From positions 310,001-374,000 of the forward strand of contig ML213503.1 in assembly GCA_004369045.1 (NCBI GenBank): a stretch of 64,000 nucleotides of DNA. The letters run 5' to 3'. Every line of letters begins with the position of its first letter. The first letter of the stretch is position 1. The position numbers and the translations under genes are program-made. This stretch comes from Heliocybe sulcata (Eukaryota; Basidiomycota; Agaricomycetes; Gloeophyllales; Gloeophyllaceae). The notes beneath the pieces were generated by a model. That model was not told the origin of the DNA and made no database searches. It worked only from the letters and a program-made list of their open reading frames with translations. This document shows, one piece after another, positions 1 to 12,494 of the stretch.

Positions 1-398
1 AGCTGCCGATGTCTCGAGAACGAGCCACGTCCACATAACGTCCGGCGCTTGTGCTTTGCACAAGGTACCACTTCATGACGAATATAATGACGACAATCAA
101 GGCTTACTTTGTTACGGTTTGGTATTTTTTGTACAAAATTGAGGTTTCCGGCCCTTTCCGTCTATAATTTTGCGCTGAATACTGTGGGAATACCAGCCAA
201 GAATGGACATTGCCGTCAAATGCATGATCCTCGCCCCGAAACAGGAGGACGAAACGATCGAAATGCCTCGCGCTGCGTCACGTTCGTGAGAGGACCCGCT
301 GGACGTCCTCGTCGCTTGGTTTGCAGCTTTCTTTTCTCCTCTACGCGGTGGCGACCGTCTAGCCCCTCCCCTCATCGTCGCGCACATCGGTGGCCGTC
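1..398 (+). promoter_or_regulatory. Upstream region of the first gene
   Basis: This stretch holds no coding sequence that I can support. Its last 80 bases are pyrimidine-rich on the plus strand (for example the tract around 326-345), as is common just upstream of start codons in basidiomycetes. I read it as the promoter and 5' leader of the gene starting at 399. No clear TATA box is visible. Confidence 0.35.
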
Positions 399-3300
399 AT
401 GGGTCTGTTCTCGAAGAAGAACAAGCACCAAGAACCGGCGTCCGAGTCGATGGGCGTTACCAGTGTTTCGTCCAGGAGCGATGCAGAATCCGAGTATATC
501 CTACCCACGTCAAATGTGCCGGCTTCCAACAACGGACATAACGTCTATAACGGTCCTACAGGCGCGTCCTCAAGTAAGTTGAAGTTGCCGGGCTTCCGAC
601 GAAAGGGACACCATGGGAGTCACGCAGTAGTCTCGGAGAAGAAAGCTGGTGCCGCCGCACGCGATGCAAAGTCTGCTGCCTTCCCAAGCGCCGCTTCAGA
701 GGCAGACTTAGACCTTCTCAAGGTCTCATTGCCGGATAAAAAGTCTCTTTTTGCCTCCCCAGCCTACGGTGACCCCCAAGGCGCACGCTCGACTAGGTCT
801 CTCCCGACGCCGAACGAGCGGGGACACTCGCACCAGGGCTCCCACGACTCTACGAGGACGGACATGGGCAAAAACCTGAGCAAGTCGCCCGACCCACCAG
901 GCTCCAAAGCTGACAAAAGGCCCGGTCTTTTCTCCTGGGCCGCTCGTGAACGGACGAAGTCGAAGCCTACTCGCCCACCCTCTCCACCGGTGGAGTCATT
1001 TAATCTCAAGTCTTTCCGTCACGTCCGTCCTTCCGAGTCACCAATTGCCTCCCCGCGTCCCGTCTCCCCGTCCCCGTCGATACCCTTCACCCCCACTCCA
1101 CCTCCACCTCGCCCCAGAGGTAACAGCGTAGCATCGGAGTCCTCGCAGAGGATATCTGTTGCAGCCTTTAGAGAGGCTCAGGCACGTCGAAGTGCCGCAC
1201 CTTCACCAGTTCCTTCCCTACGCCCACCATCAACCCTCGATATACCTAGACAGATGTCGACGACGCCGAGCGGATCCCCACGTGTCTCCGGTGCGCAGCC
1301 CACTGGTCCCCGCACGCCAGCTCGTACGACTCCAGGAAAGGTTTCCGCTCCTCCTCCTCCTGCCATCCCCACCAATTCGTCGTCAGACGAGGAATCCGAA
1401 GAGGAGGAAGAATCCGAGTCTGGTGCCGAAGACACGGTGCGTCCCGGTCGGCATCGGACGATCACACAAAAGTCTCGTTCGGAGCTCGGACACCGGTCCC
1501 CAAGAAGTTCCTCGACCAACAGGATGCAGAAACCTTCATTCGGAAGCAAATCTGAAGCGGGTCATGGCCAGCCACCTCAGCTGCGGAATGCCCCAAGTGG
1601 CCAGAGCATTGGAGGATCCCCTGGTCCTGGAAGTCGTACCCGAGCATCGGTGTCGACGTCTGCAATGACGCCCAATGCTGCAGCCCAACGAGCTTCCCAG
1701 GTCGCCGCAGAAGGTCAGCTTGATCATTGCATTGTGACAGAATCATGTTTATTGAGTTTGACATTACCATTCCACCTCGGTCAGGTGCTATCTCGTCTCC
1801 GTCAGGCTCGCACCTCTCGGCTCATCAGCGACAACCGGCGAGAACTACTGACACATCCGATTCCGAAAGTTCGCATACAGAGGACGAGACGGACGAGGAC
1901 AACGCGCCCCTCGCTCGGCTGGTACCACCGAAGCGGCCGGGAACTTCCATGTCAACCTCTAGTAACGGGTCTGCGACGTCCAGAACTCGGAAGCCGTCAC
2001 AGCCTCCCCTTATCGACGTCTCTGCTCTCGGGCTCGCGCCGCCGCCCCCGCACAAGGCGGATGAGGTGCGTGCGGCGAACAGCGGTACCCCACCACCCTC
2101 TGCGTTCTCGCCGACAAATCTCACGGAACGCCTGGCGAACCTGACAAAAGGTATCGCTGGGAGGAGTACGGATAACGTTGCTACGGTCGAGCGAGATCCA
2201 CTATCTGCGTCCGCTGCTGCTATGATGCAGCCTCGGCCGAGACGAAATACGTCTTCTGTGGATATCGGCGACGTTCCAGAGCTATTCGCGTTCAGTCCCA
2301 TCCTTGCCAACCCCGAATCAACCATCGTCAGCCCTCCGCCGAAGACTGTCACAAGCTCACCGGAGCCGATGTCTCCCGCTACCAGTCCCGCAGAGCAGGC
2401 TGAGGCCAAGCGAATTGTACCTACACCTGTGAAGCAGCGTGAACACACCCCATCATTCAGCGTCACATCTCGCCCGCGATCAACTCATACTGTTTCCGAA
2501 CCTGTTATCATGATGGAGCCTCCCACACCGAACCCCGCTCTCCGTTCGAACCCTTGGTACCCTGCTGTAGGATCTGGCCCAGCTCCTCGTATGTCCACGT
2601 CTTCCTCAGGATCTTCCTCTCAACCCTCCACTGTCCGCCCTGCTACCCTTGTGTCCCTGATCCCTCCTGGGTCAGGTTTTGGCAACACTCCAATGCCGCG
2701 GAAACCATTTGCTGAGCACAGCAATGGTAGTCGTGGCTTGCGAGGCAACAGTCCTGCAAGTTCTACTGGTGACTCTAGTAGCGGCAGGGCGCCGTACACG
2801 CCGAGAGACGGAAGCGACTACGGCAATGAGAGGAGCTGGGACAATATGAGCGTGAGCAATGCGAGCAGTACCGCGAATACTGCTCCCAGGAGAGGTCACC
2901 GGAAGAGCTCAAGTGTGACTTTCGAGGATGATGTTATCAAGCTAAAGGACCAGGAGCGCGAGAGGGGCCGATCTGGGGCGGTTCCGAAGGAGAGGGTGGA
3001 GTTGTCGCCTAAGCAGGCTGAGCAGAAGAGGAAGGAGCGGAGGAGAAGTGAGGCCAAGGCTGCTATTGAAGTGTGTACCGCCGACACTGGAATGCTACTA
3101 ACGCTGACGTTATCTTTTAGTTGGGAAATCTGGTCAATGGCCGTGGGCCTGTCGATAACGAGGACGAAGAGGATGAAGACGCTCCGATCGGTGCTGCCAA
3201 TATGGGACCTCGGATGAACATGCTCAACCCACCTAATCCCATGATGGGCGGTGCTATGCCCGGTATGAACTACAGTCCTCAACCTCAGCCGCAGATGCCA

Positions 3301-3927
3301 TGGGGTGCCTGGAATGGTGCCCCTCCGACACCCATGCTCACCCCTCAGTCCACTGGTATGTTGTCGGCGCAATCATTCATGATCCCTCCCCCACCTCCGA
3401 ACGCCGACCCGAACTACATGGTCGCTCACGAACGTGCCATGATGATTGCGAAGCAGACATACCAGATGGCCGTCGCACAGCAAGCCATGGCACAAGCCGC
3501 AGATGAGTGGGAGCGTAGCTCGAACTACGCTGGATCGACCTACGGAGGCCCTGCGTCTTCCTACCACGGCGGCATGGGTATGGGCATGGGCGGCTGGTCC
3601 AACGGCGGCGGGATGTTCCCCGCGGGCCCGCGCTCTGCGTACGCTGCATCGGACGCTGGGAGTGAGATGGGCGGCGGTTGGGGATCACGCAGCGTGTTTG
3701 GCGAGTCGTTCGGCCCGCCGCGCAGCTCAGCGATGCCAGGTCAGGGGTTCTACCCTCCGCGAACCGAGTCGATGGGCCAAATGGCCGCGCCGCAGCGAGG
3801 TCCACGGCCCAGGACGAAATCGTCGCCGCATGACCAGCCGAAGCCGTCGCCCGGGAATATGAAGAAGGCGCCGCCGCCGTCGAGCTGGACAGCGCGGCAC
3901 CATACTGCGTTGAGAGAGGGCCCGTAA
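399..3927 (+). CDS. Large disordered Ser/Pro-rich protein, function unknown
   Basis: Three exons, 399-1713, 1785-3070 and 3121-3927, encode about 1135 residues. Both introns have GT-AG borders and phases that rejoin the frame; the second carries a perfect TACTAAC branch site at 3096-3102. The N-terminus is MGLFSKKNKH, resembling an acylated N-terminus, although Ser is not at the canonical position for myristoylation. Most of the protein is low-complexity Ser, Pro, Thr and Arg with acidic Ser/Glu clusters. A basic stretch rich in Lys, Arg and Glu lies near the end of exon 2, and the C-terminal third is rich in Met, Gly and Pro. I recognise no enzymatic domain. A scaffold or cortical/signalling role would be a guess. 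The ATG at 399 is chosen because the frame upstream has only a GTG at 390. It is convergent with the lipid-transfer gene to its right. Confidence 0.75.
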
Positions 3928-4425
3928 TCCTGCCACGTACATTCATATTCACATCCACATGCACTCGTTAATGTTGTTTATTTTCACTTTGTTTCGTAGA
4001 GTTGTTTTGTAAGGGTGCGCCCTTGTTGGAACGGGCTTGTCGCATATCCACCTTTCATTTACGCACGCCGGACTCTCGAGAGCCGTAATCATACATTCCT
4101 TGATCCTATTCCTCACTACTCTCCACCTCTCGCACGTTATTATATATACCGCATCCATTCTATCCTTTATGACCATTCACTCCCCTTCTGCAGTCAGAGT
4201 ACATAGGTCTACTGTCGCAGCGTACCCGCCTCATCTCTTGCCGTGTTCTTCGGTCTTGTTGCATACCACGCTTATTATTCCCACCTTCGCATCTACGTGT
4301 ATAACTACACATGTACAAATATTGGCATACTAGCAGCCTGTTGGGCGAACCCATCTACGTTCGCAGGCATGCGGGAATAAATAACATTAAAGTGAGCCTT
4401 GGGGGTACGCGCGGATATTATGGGT
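3928..4425. other. Convergent 3' intergenic region
   Basis: About 500 bases lie between the stop codon of the disordered-protein gene and the stop codon of the minus-strand Sec14-like gene. It is more AT-rich than the flanking genes and presumably holds both 3' UTRs and polyadenylation signals. I see no gene or repeat in it. Confidence 0.5.
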
Positions 4426-6048
4426 CTATAGCACCGGTGCGGTCTGCTCAGCGGGTGGCGCGTTCGCAACGGCTTCCACTTCCTTTGACAACGGTGTGTT
4501 ATCTACGAGTGTGGCTGGCGTCGATTCTCCCGATTCCCTGCGGACAGAGCCATTTAGTGTCGTAAAGCAGGGCGATATATGATCTACGCACTGCTTAGCC
4601 TCCTCCACAGATTCCGACTCCTCAGTCCTTGTACCGTCCGGCGCTATATGGCACGCCTCACAAATCTGCTCCCAATACCTCTCGAACTCAAACTCGTACT
4701 CAAACGTTCCGCCGAACTCGGTGTAGAGCTGATCCTTAGGAATCAACTCAAGAAGGTTGGGGTTGAATTTTATTTTGTCGCGCGTGACAGGGTCGAGGAA
4801 GGGGGAGATGCCTTTGTAGAAGAAGTTGAGCAGCATGGGGAGGTTAACGACGATCCCGCGGCCGAGGGTTTCGACGTAGTGGTTTTGGAGGATGTGGAGG
4901 ACCTGGAAGGGATGAAGTTGAGTAAAGGCTTTAGGAGGTTCGGAATCAGGACAAAGAAGTGGCAGGGTAAGGGCAGTCCTCGCGCGGAAGACACACAAAC
5001 GTCTCGTGCCTGATTGTCTTGTCGTCCTATGATAGACTAAGAAATAGCCATCGTCACATATGTACGAACAACGCAAATTACCAATGGCGCTAAGGCTCTA
5101 TCCGCCAAGACAAAGGTTGTATATCCGTGCTAGAGGAATTCCCTCGCTACGGAACCGTCCACCTGGCGGGATGAAAGACGCCATCCGAGGCTGGTGGCAT
5201 CTAATAACAAAACATCCCATTTGAAATTCATCTCACCTTGCGTGCAACAGATATAGAAGGGTTAGTGCGCATAGTGGTACGGCTATAGTCGATCAGAATG
5301 ACACAGGACTCGACGCCCGGTGGCATAAGGTCTTTGGTTCGCTCTCTGTACGCCTTCATGTCAGAGAAATGCGTGAATTTGAGCTGGGGCGACAACTTAC
5401 AAGCACCAGACAAGATGACGCAGCTGCCTCGGAGTGTGCTCTGTGTTCTCTCGGTCGGGGCGCATGTGGATGATGGGTCGGCCACCTTTGTCGAAGCCGT
5501 TGATGAGACTGAACATAATACCATGATACAATCCAGCGGTCAGGGATCACGAATTCAAAGCGGAGATATTCAGGGATTCATGCGTACATCTTGCCCGTCT
5601 CTGCCTCAGGCTTGACCTGTCGTACAGCATGGAATGGAAGTTTTGATTAGCTTTAGGTTGTACTATAGCCAGGACGGCGATACGCACCTCGTCCGGGGGA
5701 ATCAAATCAGGCTTATACTCGCGTCTCCACTCGAGCGTGCCCTTGATGCGCCGCTTGCCGTCGTCGAGCTTCCATTTCGCAGCGCGCATGTAGCGAGGAA
5801 TGGTGTCCGGCTTCGTTAGCCACCGCAACTCCCACTTGTGATATGGGTCGGAATCGGGCAGGAGTAACGAACGCGCATACTGGAATCATTTGAGCGCTCC
5901 TGTCAGGCATTTTATGGATTATAGAACGTACCTCGCGCAATGCCTCGATCTGGGCCTGCTGCTCGGCGGTGTATGTCCAGGGTTTGACCGCGGTGCTCGA
6001 GGCTGGCCGGGTTATGATTGCGTGAGTCGGCGCCATCGTCGTTGACAT
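4426..6048 (-). CDS. CRAL-TRIO (Sec14-like) phosphatidylinositol-transfer family protein
   Basis: Six exons on the minus strand: 6048-5932, 5879-5688, 5616-5588, 5508-5401, 5345-5237 and 4902-4426, giving 343 residues, close to yeast Pdr16/Sfh proteins. The CRAL-TRIO N-terminal helical region lies around residues 30-95 (with the stretch TIPRYMRAAKWKLDDG), and the lipid-binding domain spans roughly 105-265, including GFDKGGRPIIHMRP, ILIDYS and the ARKVLHILQNHYVETLGR segment joined across the last intron. The acidic C-terminal tail is probably disordered. Such proteins exchange phosphatidylinositol and phosphatidylcholine or sterols between membranes and influence lipid signalling. All splice phases agree. 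The last intron (4903-5236) is 334 nt, far longer than the other four (52-79 nt). The start is the ATG at 6048; a second in-frame ATG follows four codons later. It is divergent from NOP10 with 323 bp between the starts. Confidence 0.9.
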
Positions 6049-6371
6049 GAGCAAGGCGCTGAGAAAACGGCGGGCGCTTTGAAAGGTGCGGGTGATTTGA
6101 CATGATGATGGGGCCAGCGGCAGTGATCGGGACGGTCATTGTCATGATCAATTATTAATTATTACCTGATTTCCTCGGCCGTGCTGATCGTGAGAATAAT
6201 TATGTGGCGCTAGGCTCGAAACTAGCCACTTTGAGGTTCAAAGTCCGCTTTTGGGACCGCTCCGTGTGAAGACTGGTTACGAGTCTGATGTGGCGCTAGA
6301 TCAACTCAAGCTGAAGTCTCTTTCGCCAAGACACTCAAACTACAGGCAGGCTTTCATTCCGCGCGGCCACG
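6049..6371. promoter_or_regulatory. Bidirectional promoter, Sec14-like gene / NOP10
   Basis: The two start codons point away from each other across 323 bp, so this interval must carry both promoters. It includes an AT-rich segment near 6148-6165 (attattaattatt) that could act as a core promoter element. No sequence-specific factor site is clear to me. Confidence 0.5.
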
Positions 6372-6685
6372 ATGCATCTCATGTATACGCTAGACGAGAG
6401 CGGAAACAGGATATACACGTTGAAGGTGCATTTTCCACTCGATTGCAGGACACGACGAGAGCTGACATGGGCTGTCGAGCAGAAAATCACCGAGAGCGGC
6501 AAAGTTACGAAGAGTGCTCATCCTGGTGCGTCCTACAGACCAACATGCGTTCACGAGAGACGGTTGATACGAATGGACACTCGACAGCGCGTTTCTCGCC
6601 CGACGACAAGTTCTCGCGGCACAGAGTAACGATCAAAAAGCGCTATGGTGTCTTGTTGACGCAGCTGCCTGCGAAGCCGATGTAG
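6372..6685 (+). CDS. nop10: H/ACA snoRNP subunit NOP10
   Basis: Three small exons, 6372-6425, 6483-6525 and 6588-6685, join to a 64-residue protein, the usual NOP10 length. It begins [18 protein letters not shown], continues [14 protein letters not shown] and ends [13 protein letters not shown] then [19 protein letters not shown], all hallmarks of the family. NOP10 is a core protein of H/ACA ribonucleoproteins with dyskerin (Cbf5), Nhp2 and Gar1; it acts in the nucleolus in pseudouridylation of rRNA and snRNA and in rRNA processing. Both introns have GT-AG borders, and phases (0 and 1) restore the frame exactly. Because each exon is below 100 nt the gene is easily missed by ORF-based annotation. 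Like other eukaryotic NOP10 proteins it lacks the archaeal zinc-binding cysteines. Confidence is high. Confidence 0.96.
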
Positions 6686-7347
6686 AAATTGCCTGCAGAT
6701 TTATTCAGCCGTGGATCACTGCGCTCGCTATCCGGGGCTGGGCGCAGAAGATATTCCAGTAATAGTGAGCGCGGTAACCTGTCTCCGACACGAGGACTGC
6801 GGGCTGTGGGGGTTCGTCCGTGGTTTCTGCGCTCACGCAGGTGCTTGGAATTTGGGCCAAGATGGTTCAGGAGGCTCCAGTTTGCTTTGAGACGTGAAGT
6901 GGATGTTGTCCCGAATGCAGGCTTCTTTACCAGATGTGTTTAGCGTGCTCATTAATGTGCCTAGTCGACATGCCACTCGACGTAAGGTTACCCCGAACGC
7001 CACATTCCAAAGCACTGCGAAATATATTTTCAGAGGACGCCTTGAGCCATGTCGCCATCTTCGTAAAAGTTATGTTACAGAATGCTCCACTAGGGCACGC
7101 TGCAGAGACGCGGACATGTGTTATGAACTCCCTTTAGTCGAGCGCCTGAGGTGATAGCAGCTTCAGAATATCCACAATTTAAGTCTGTACAGCAGTCCTT
7201 AGTGCACTGTCCTGTGCAAAAGAATGCAGGATTTAAGCCGTGGCCTTCACCAACGGTTTACGAGGTCCTAGCCCTAATTTTATCTTCGACATCCATATCG
7301 GGAATGCTGGACCCTGGGAACGTGTCTCGCAGACTCCGGTGGCTACC
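6686..7347. other. Intergenic, NOP10 to chitin synthase
   Basis: This holds the NOP10 3' region followed by distal promoter of the chitin synthase gene. I checked all frames for short conserved exons and recognised none. Confidence 0.45.
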
Positions 7348-7452
7348 GTTTCTGTCCCCCTCTTCGCAACCTCATTTACCTCCGAATCTTCCTCTCCGCC
7401 TCTCCGCCTCTCTACCCTAGTTCTCCCTCTGCGTGCGTCGGTCAGAACGGTC
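7348..7452 (+). promoter_or_regulatory. CT-rich promoter/leader of chitin synthase
   Basis: The 100 bases before the chitin synthase ATG are strongly pyrimidine-rich on the coding strand, with repeated ctccgcctct units around 7393-7411. CT tracts at this position are a known feature of highly expressed filamentous-fungal genes. Assigning them here as core promoter or 5' leader is inference. Confidence 0.4.
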
Positions 7453-10400
7453 ATGGACCGTCGCGAGAACCGTCCGCCGCGGTCGCGTCCGCCTCAACCG
7501 CAATCCCCGCCAGAGTACAAGGATCAGGACGACAGTCGACCGACCCTCTCCCCGCTTCCCTATGGCAGTTCACGCAACAACATTTCATTCAATGACCGAG
7601 AGCGCGGCGACCGGAGCGCGCCCCTCGAACATGACCGCCGTATGCCGTCTGCGTACGCCAATAACGTCGACCCCGAGGCCTCCTCTGGCGGGCGGGTCCT
7701 CAGAAAGAAGAGCCTCGTCAAGCCCGACCGCGAGAAGATCGAGCCCGGCCACCGACAGTGGCATTACCGCACGCATGCTGCACAGCTGGAGGAGGGAGGG
7801 CGGGGCCGTGTGGGTGTGCTGCCTTCGTGTACGTGGTTTGCGATGCTGCTGCGAGTTTGTCTCACGGACAGGATGTAGCGACGGGTAATGCACCGATGGC
7901 GCCGCAGCTGCGCCGGGGAAAGTCACTTCTCGAGCGCGACCACGACGATGCGCCCGAGTCAGGCCTCGCGATCTTCAGAAGGGGCGGTACACTGCGCAGG
8001 CGAAAATCGCAGAGTACCCCCACTATGCCGCCACCGAACGGCCAGAAACCCATGTCGGGATGTTTCGACAACATTGGGCCTGGTCCCAAAGATACGTTTT
8101 TTATCTACTCGTACATCCTGACTTGCTTTGTGCCTGGCCTCCTTCTCCGAGCTTGCGGTGAGTTCCATGCCGTGTATCTTACTTTCGTGTTTTCATCGCG
8201 GCGCAGGCATCCGGACGCCCGACCAGCAGCGCGCATGGCGCGAGAAAATGGGTCTTATCGGGATCATCGGGGTGCTCATGGCGGGCGTCGGCTACCTCAC
8301 CTTTGGGTTTACGGAGACGGTCTGCGGGAAGCCACCGGATCGCTACCACGCCGGCCAGATCACCAACGGATCGGTCATTATTCACGGGCTCGACTACGAC
8401 TTTACCAAGTTCCACCACCCGTCTGCGCCGCCGATCTTCGATGGCACGACGAACCCGCTCGAGACGGGCGGCTGGGGTCTCGCGGGCGCTGACGCGAGCT
8501 TCTTGTTCCAGAAGGTGAACGAGAATTGTGCAGGGTTGATTACCAAGGCGAGCAGCTCGAGTATCACGGGGAACGGCAACAATTTGGACTGGTATTTTCC
8601 TTGCAACATTTACAATCAGTACGGTACCAGTCCGGCGAACTTGACTGGTTACGAGGGCTCGACGAATTGCCATACCTCGAGTACGGCGAGGAATGGGCTG
8701 GCGCAGATGAACCCCATGGGACAGGTCTACTATACGTGGGATGACCTCAAGAATGGGTCCAGGAACCTGGCGGTTTTCGAGCAGTACGTGGTGGTTGTCC
8801 TGTTTGGCTTTTCTTGCGCTGAGAGTGAAACAGGAGCGTGCTGGATCTCGGGCTCCTGCAGTGGCTGAGCAAGGCTCAGGTCAATTACCCGGCCCTGTTC
8901 GACGAGCTCAAGTTCCCCAATGGGTCGTACAACGGCCACGATCTGACCGGCTACTTTTTGCGCACGAACCAGAGGAAAGTGGCGCAGTGCTTGCAGGACG
9001 TCGTCACCGTCGGCTTTATCGACACGAACACGATCGGCTGTGTCGCCTCGCAGGTCGTTTTGTACTTGTCCTTGGTCTTCATCATCGGCGTCGTGGCGAT
9101 CCGGTTCGGCATGGCGGTCGTCTTTGCGTGGTTCTTCTCCAGCCGGCTCGGGACGTTCAAGCACGAGACGTATGAGCAGCGAATGCAAAGGCAGGCGGAG
9201 ATCGAGAATTGGACGGATGATATCTACCGTCCGGCGCCGAGCCAGTACAGGCCGAATGTGAACAAGAGCGGGAATACGCCGAAGAAGGCCGGGAAGAAGG
9301 GGTTTTTGCCCAGTACGAGTCGGTTTACGCCCTCGGATAATATTTTGTCGAAGATGAGCAGACCCACGACTGCATATGGGATGTTGGATAATAAGAGGAA
9401 TACATATCACGGGTGAGTGGAGCGAGTGTGTTGTAATTGAGGGCTGGGCTGATTGGGGCATGATTGTAGGTCGAGGAGTACCACTTCCTTGGATGCCTCC
9501 CCGCGCGGCTCCTTTGTGGACAGCCAGTGCCCCTTCCCGCTCAACAATGTCGTTCCTCAGCCTCCTGCCGACTATGAACCCTTCGGTTACCCCCTGGTGC
9601 ACACTATTTGTCTTGTCACGGCGTACTCGGAGTCGGTTGAAGGTCTGCGGACGACGTTAGATTCGTTGGCGACTACGGATTATCCCAACAGCCACAAGAT
9701 GATCTTGGTAATTGCTGACGGTATGGTCAAGGGTGCCGGAAATGATATGACTACGCCGGATATCGTCTTGACGATGATGAAGGAACTCATTATCCCGCCT
9801 GACGAAGTCGAGCCTCACTCATACGTGGCTATCGCGGACGGGCACAAGCGGCACAACATGGCGAAGGTGTACGCGGGCTGGTACGACTACGATGATGCGA
9901 CAGTGGAGATGTCAAAGCAGCAGCGTGTGCCGATGGTCCTCGTAGCGAAGTGCGGTAACCCGCTGGAACAAGGGGATGCGAAGCCAGGGAATCGGGGGAA
10001 GCGCGACTCGCAGATTGTGCTGATGGCCTTTTTGCAGAAGGTGATGTTTGATGAGCGGATGACCACGATGGAGTATGAGTTCTTTAATTCGATTTGGAGG
10101 GTGACGGGGGTGAGCCCGGATCGGTATGAGATGGCGTTGTGTGTGGATGCGGATACGAAGGTGTTCCCGGATTCGCTCAGCAGGATGGTGGCGGCTATGG
10201 TGCAGGATGAGGAGATTATGGGGTTGTGTGGGGAGACGAAGATTGCGAATAAGGCGGAAACTTGGGTAACGATGATTCAAGGTGCGTGGTTAGCTGTTCT
10301 TGCGGCGGGAGTTTGGACTGATGGGCATTAGTCTTTGAGTACTACATCTCGCATCACTTGACCAAGGCGTTCGAGTCCATGTTCGGTGGTGTCACTTGTT

Positions 10401-12028
10401 TGCCGGGTTGTTTCAGCATGTACCGCATCAAGGCGCCGAAGGGCACATCCGGATACTGGGTCCCCATCATGGCCAATCCTGACATTGTGGAACACTACTC
10501 GGAAAACATTGTGGACACTCTACACAAGAAGAACCTGCTGCTCTTGGGAGAAGATCGATACCTGACGACGCTCCTGTTGAAGACGTTCCCGAAGCGGAAG
10601 AATATGTTCGTCCCCTCGGCAGTATGTAAGACTATCGTGCCTGATACCTTCGGTGTGCTGCTGTCGCAGCGTCGTCGCTGGATTAACTCGACTATTCATA
10701 ACCTCGCGGAGCTCCTCCTGGTTCGCGACCTTTGCGGGACATTCTGCTTCTCGATGCAGTTCGTCGTCGGAATGGAGCTGGCTGGTACCCTCGTCTTGCC
10801 TGCTGCCATCTCGTTCACGCTCTATTTAATCATCTCCAGCATCATCCCTGGCGGGCCCAACACCACTATCCCGCTGATCTTGCTGGCCATCGTACTCGGT
10901 CTTCCAGGTCTGCTGATCGTCATTACGTCTCGCAAGGTCGCGTATATCGGATGGATGATAGTGTATCTCCTTTCGCTGCCGATTTGGAACGGTATCCTGC
11001 CTGCGTACTCGTTCTGGCACTTTGATGACTTCTCGTGGGGTCAGACGAGACAGATCGCTGGAGATAAGGGCGGTGACCATGGGGACAAGGAGGGAGAGTT
11101 TGATTCGTCGCATATCATGATGAAGAGGTGGGCTGAGTTTGAGAGGGATAGGCGATGGAAGAGCGGTACGCAGTCGAGAGACTCGATGTTCAATGATTTG
11201 CGGTCGGGTTCGCCCAGGCGGTAAGTGTTGGTTGCTATCCTTGGATGTTATGCTAAAGCATCTTGCAGTCCTGACAGCAATAGGTACTCCATGGTTTCGA
11301 CTGCGGAGACATTCCAACCGCCTTCGCAGAACTACGACACCAGCACCTACAATGAGTCGAACTACAGCGGGGGTGGTAGTCAACGGCCACGTTACGACAG
11401 CAACCAGCTACTCATGCTTCCGACACCGCTGTCTGTCAACAAGCCCATGCCTCCGACGCCCGGGACCACATCATCTTCCTTAATGTCCGGTGGTGCTAGG
11501 TCAAGCGACGAGACCTCCGATGCCTATGGCTCCACTCACCGACTCGCGCCCAGTCCGGAAGAGCCATACGAAAGCCCGGAAGATCCATATGGGCACTTGC
11601 CTTCACCTATGGCACGCTACCAAGGTCCAGCGAACTTCGAGTCCCAGGTGGCACGAGCTGCTGGAAACAACGGTGTCCTGCGCAGCACGACTGTGTCCAG
11701 TCAGCATCCTGGCGAGACGTTCAACCCTTACTACAACGCGCAGCCTCAGGCCGTTGGGTATGCTGACCAGCACCAGGCCTTCTCTACAGAGCCTGAGGAG
11801 ATGCCTCCATCTAACCCGAATCCAAGACAGCGGGGTATAAGCTTGATGGACAACGGGCCTGTGTCAGGACGTGATGGTGTGCGAAGAGTGACAAGGCCAC
11901 AGGGTCGACGGCCTACATCCCAAGCGCAGCAGAATCGTTACTCCAGGAACTCTGCTAGTCTGCCGCCTGGTGCTGCACCCCCGAATCCGCAGTACAATGG
12001 TGGAGGATATGACCCGTATCGATCATGA
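7453..12028 (+). CDS. Chitin synthase, class IV (Chs3-type)
   Basis: Seven exons (7453-7828, 7879-8157, 8207-8783, 8834-9412, 9470-10281, 10332-11220, 11269-12028) encode 1423 residues; all six introns are 48-57 nt with matching phases. The protein is a membrane GT2 enzyme polymerising N-acetylglucosamine from UDP-GlcNAc into cell-wall chitin. A basic N-terminus is followed by two membrane segments ([17 protein letters not shown] and [20 protein letters not shown]) and the extracytoplasmic, cytochrome-b5-like region typical of class IV enzymes. Another membrane segment leads to the catalytic domain, with the metal/UDP-binding VDAD at about residue 830, LGEDRYL, and the catalytic QRRRW at about 987-991. 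C-terminal membrane helices end in the family motif WGQTR. A Ser/Pro-rich tail follows. In yeast, Chs3 traffics with Chs4-7 and Rho1/PKC-linked regulation; similar control is plausible. It appears intact, and longer than Chs3 because of its disordered tail. Confidence 0.96.
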
Positions 12029-12494
12029 GTTTTTCCTTAATCTTGGACAGGTTTAATTCCCCGTTCTGTGATCATTATTCCGTTTCATTTGTCTGGACCT
12101 TGTTTGCCCGAATGTGTCTCCCTCTCAGCTCAGGACAAGAACTTCATCGAAGTAGTACATAGTACCCTCGCACACTGGACTTTGACATTTTTACGATACC
12201 TCTTATGACGACTAGCTAGTTCCTCATCTCCTCCCCCTCTATCCCCCTGCAATTAATCTCATATACGTCAGTACGCTAGGAAAGTACTTTCTTTCCTGAA
12301 ACGAGGAATATTTTGTACAGTCAGCACAGCTCCAGACCTGCGGCCGGTGTAATACGTGTCGCTTATTAAGTGAAGCGAGCCTTCGATCAAAACGGGAGCT
12401 TCACCACTTTGATATGTGTCGGGATGTAAAGCGTTTGCCACCCTGACCCTCACAGACGAGCCACTTGAGCTTGAACGCCTAAGTGCGAGTCTAG
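12029..12494. other. Intergenic, chitin synthase to transcription factor
   Basis: About 470 bases with the chitin synthase 3' region and the promoter of the Zn2Cys6 gene. No additional gene is visible. Confidence 0.5.

Noticed and set aside
390-398. GTG start three codons upstream of the first gene's ATG
   Set aside because: Eukaryotic start at GTG is unlikely and the ATG at 399 follows immediately.
6251-6685. Single 144-codon frame overlapping NOP10
   Set aside because: It reads through both NOP10 introns; only its last third is in the NOP10 frame, and its N-terminal part has no recognised similarity.
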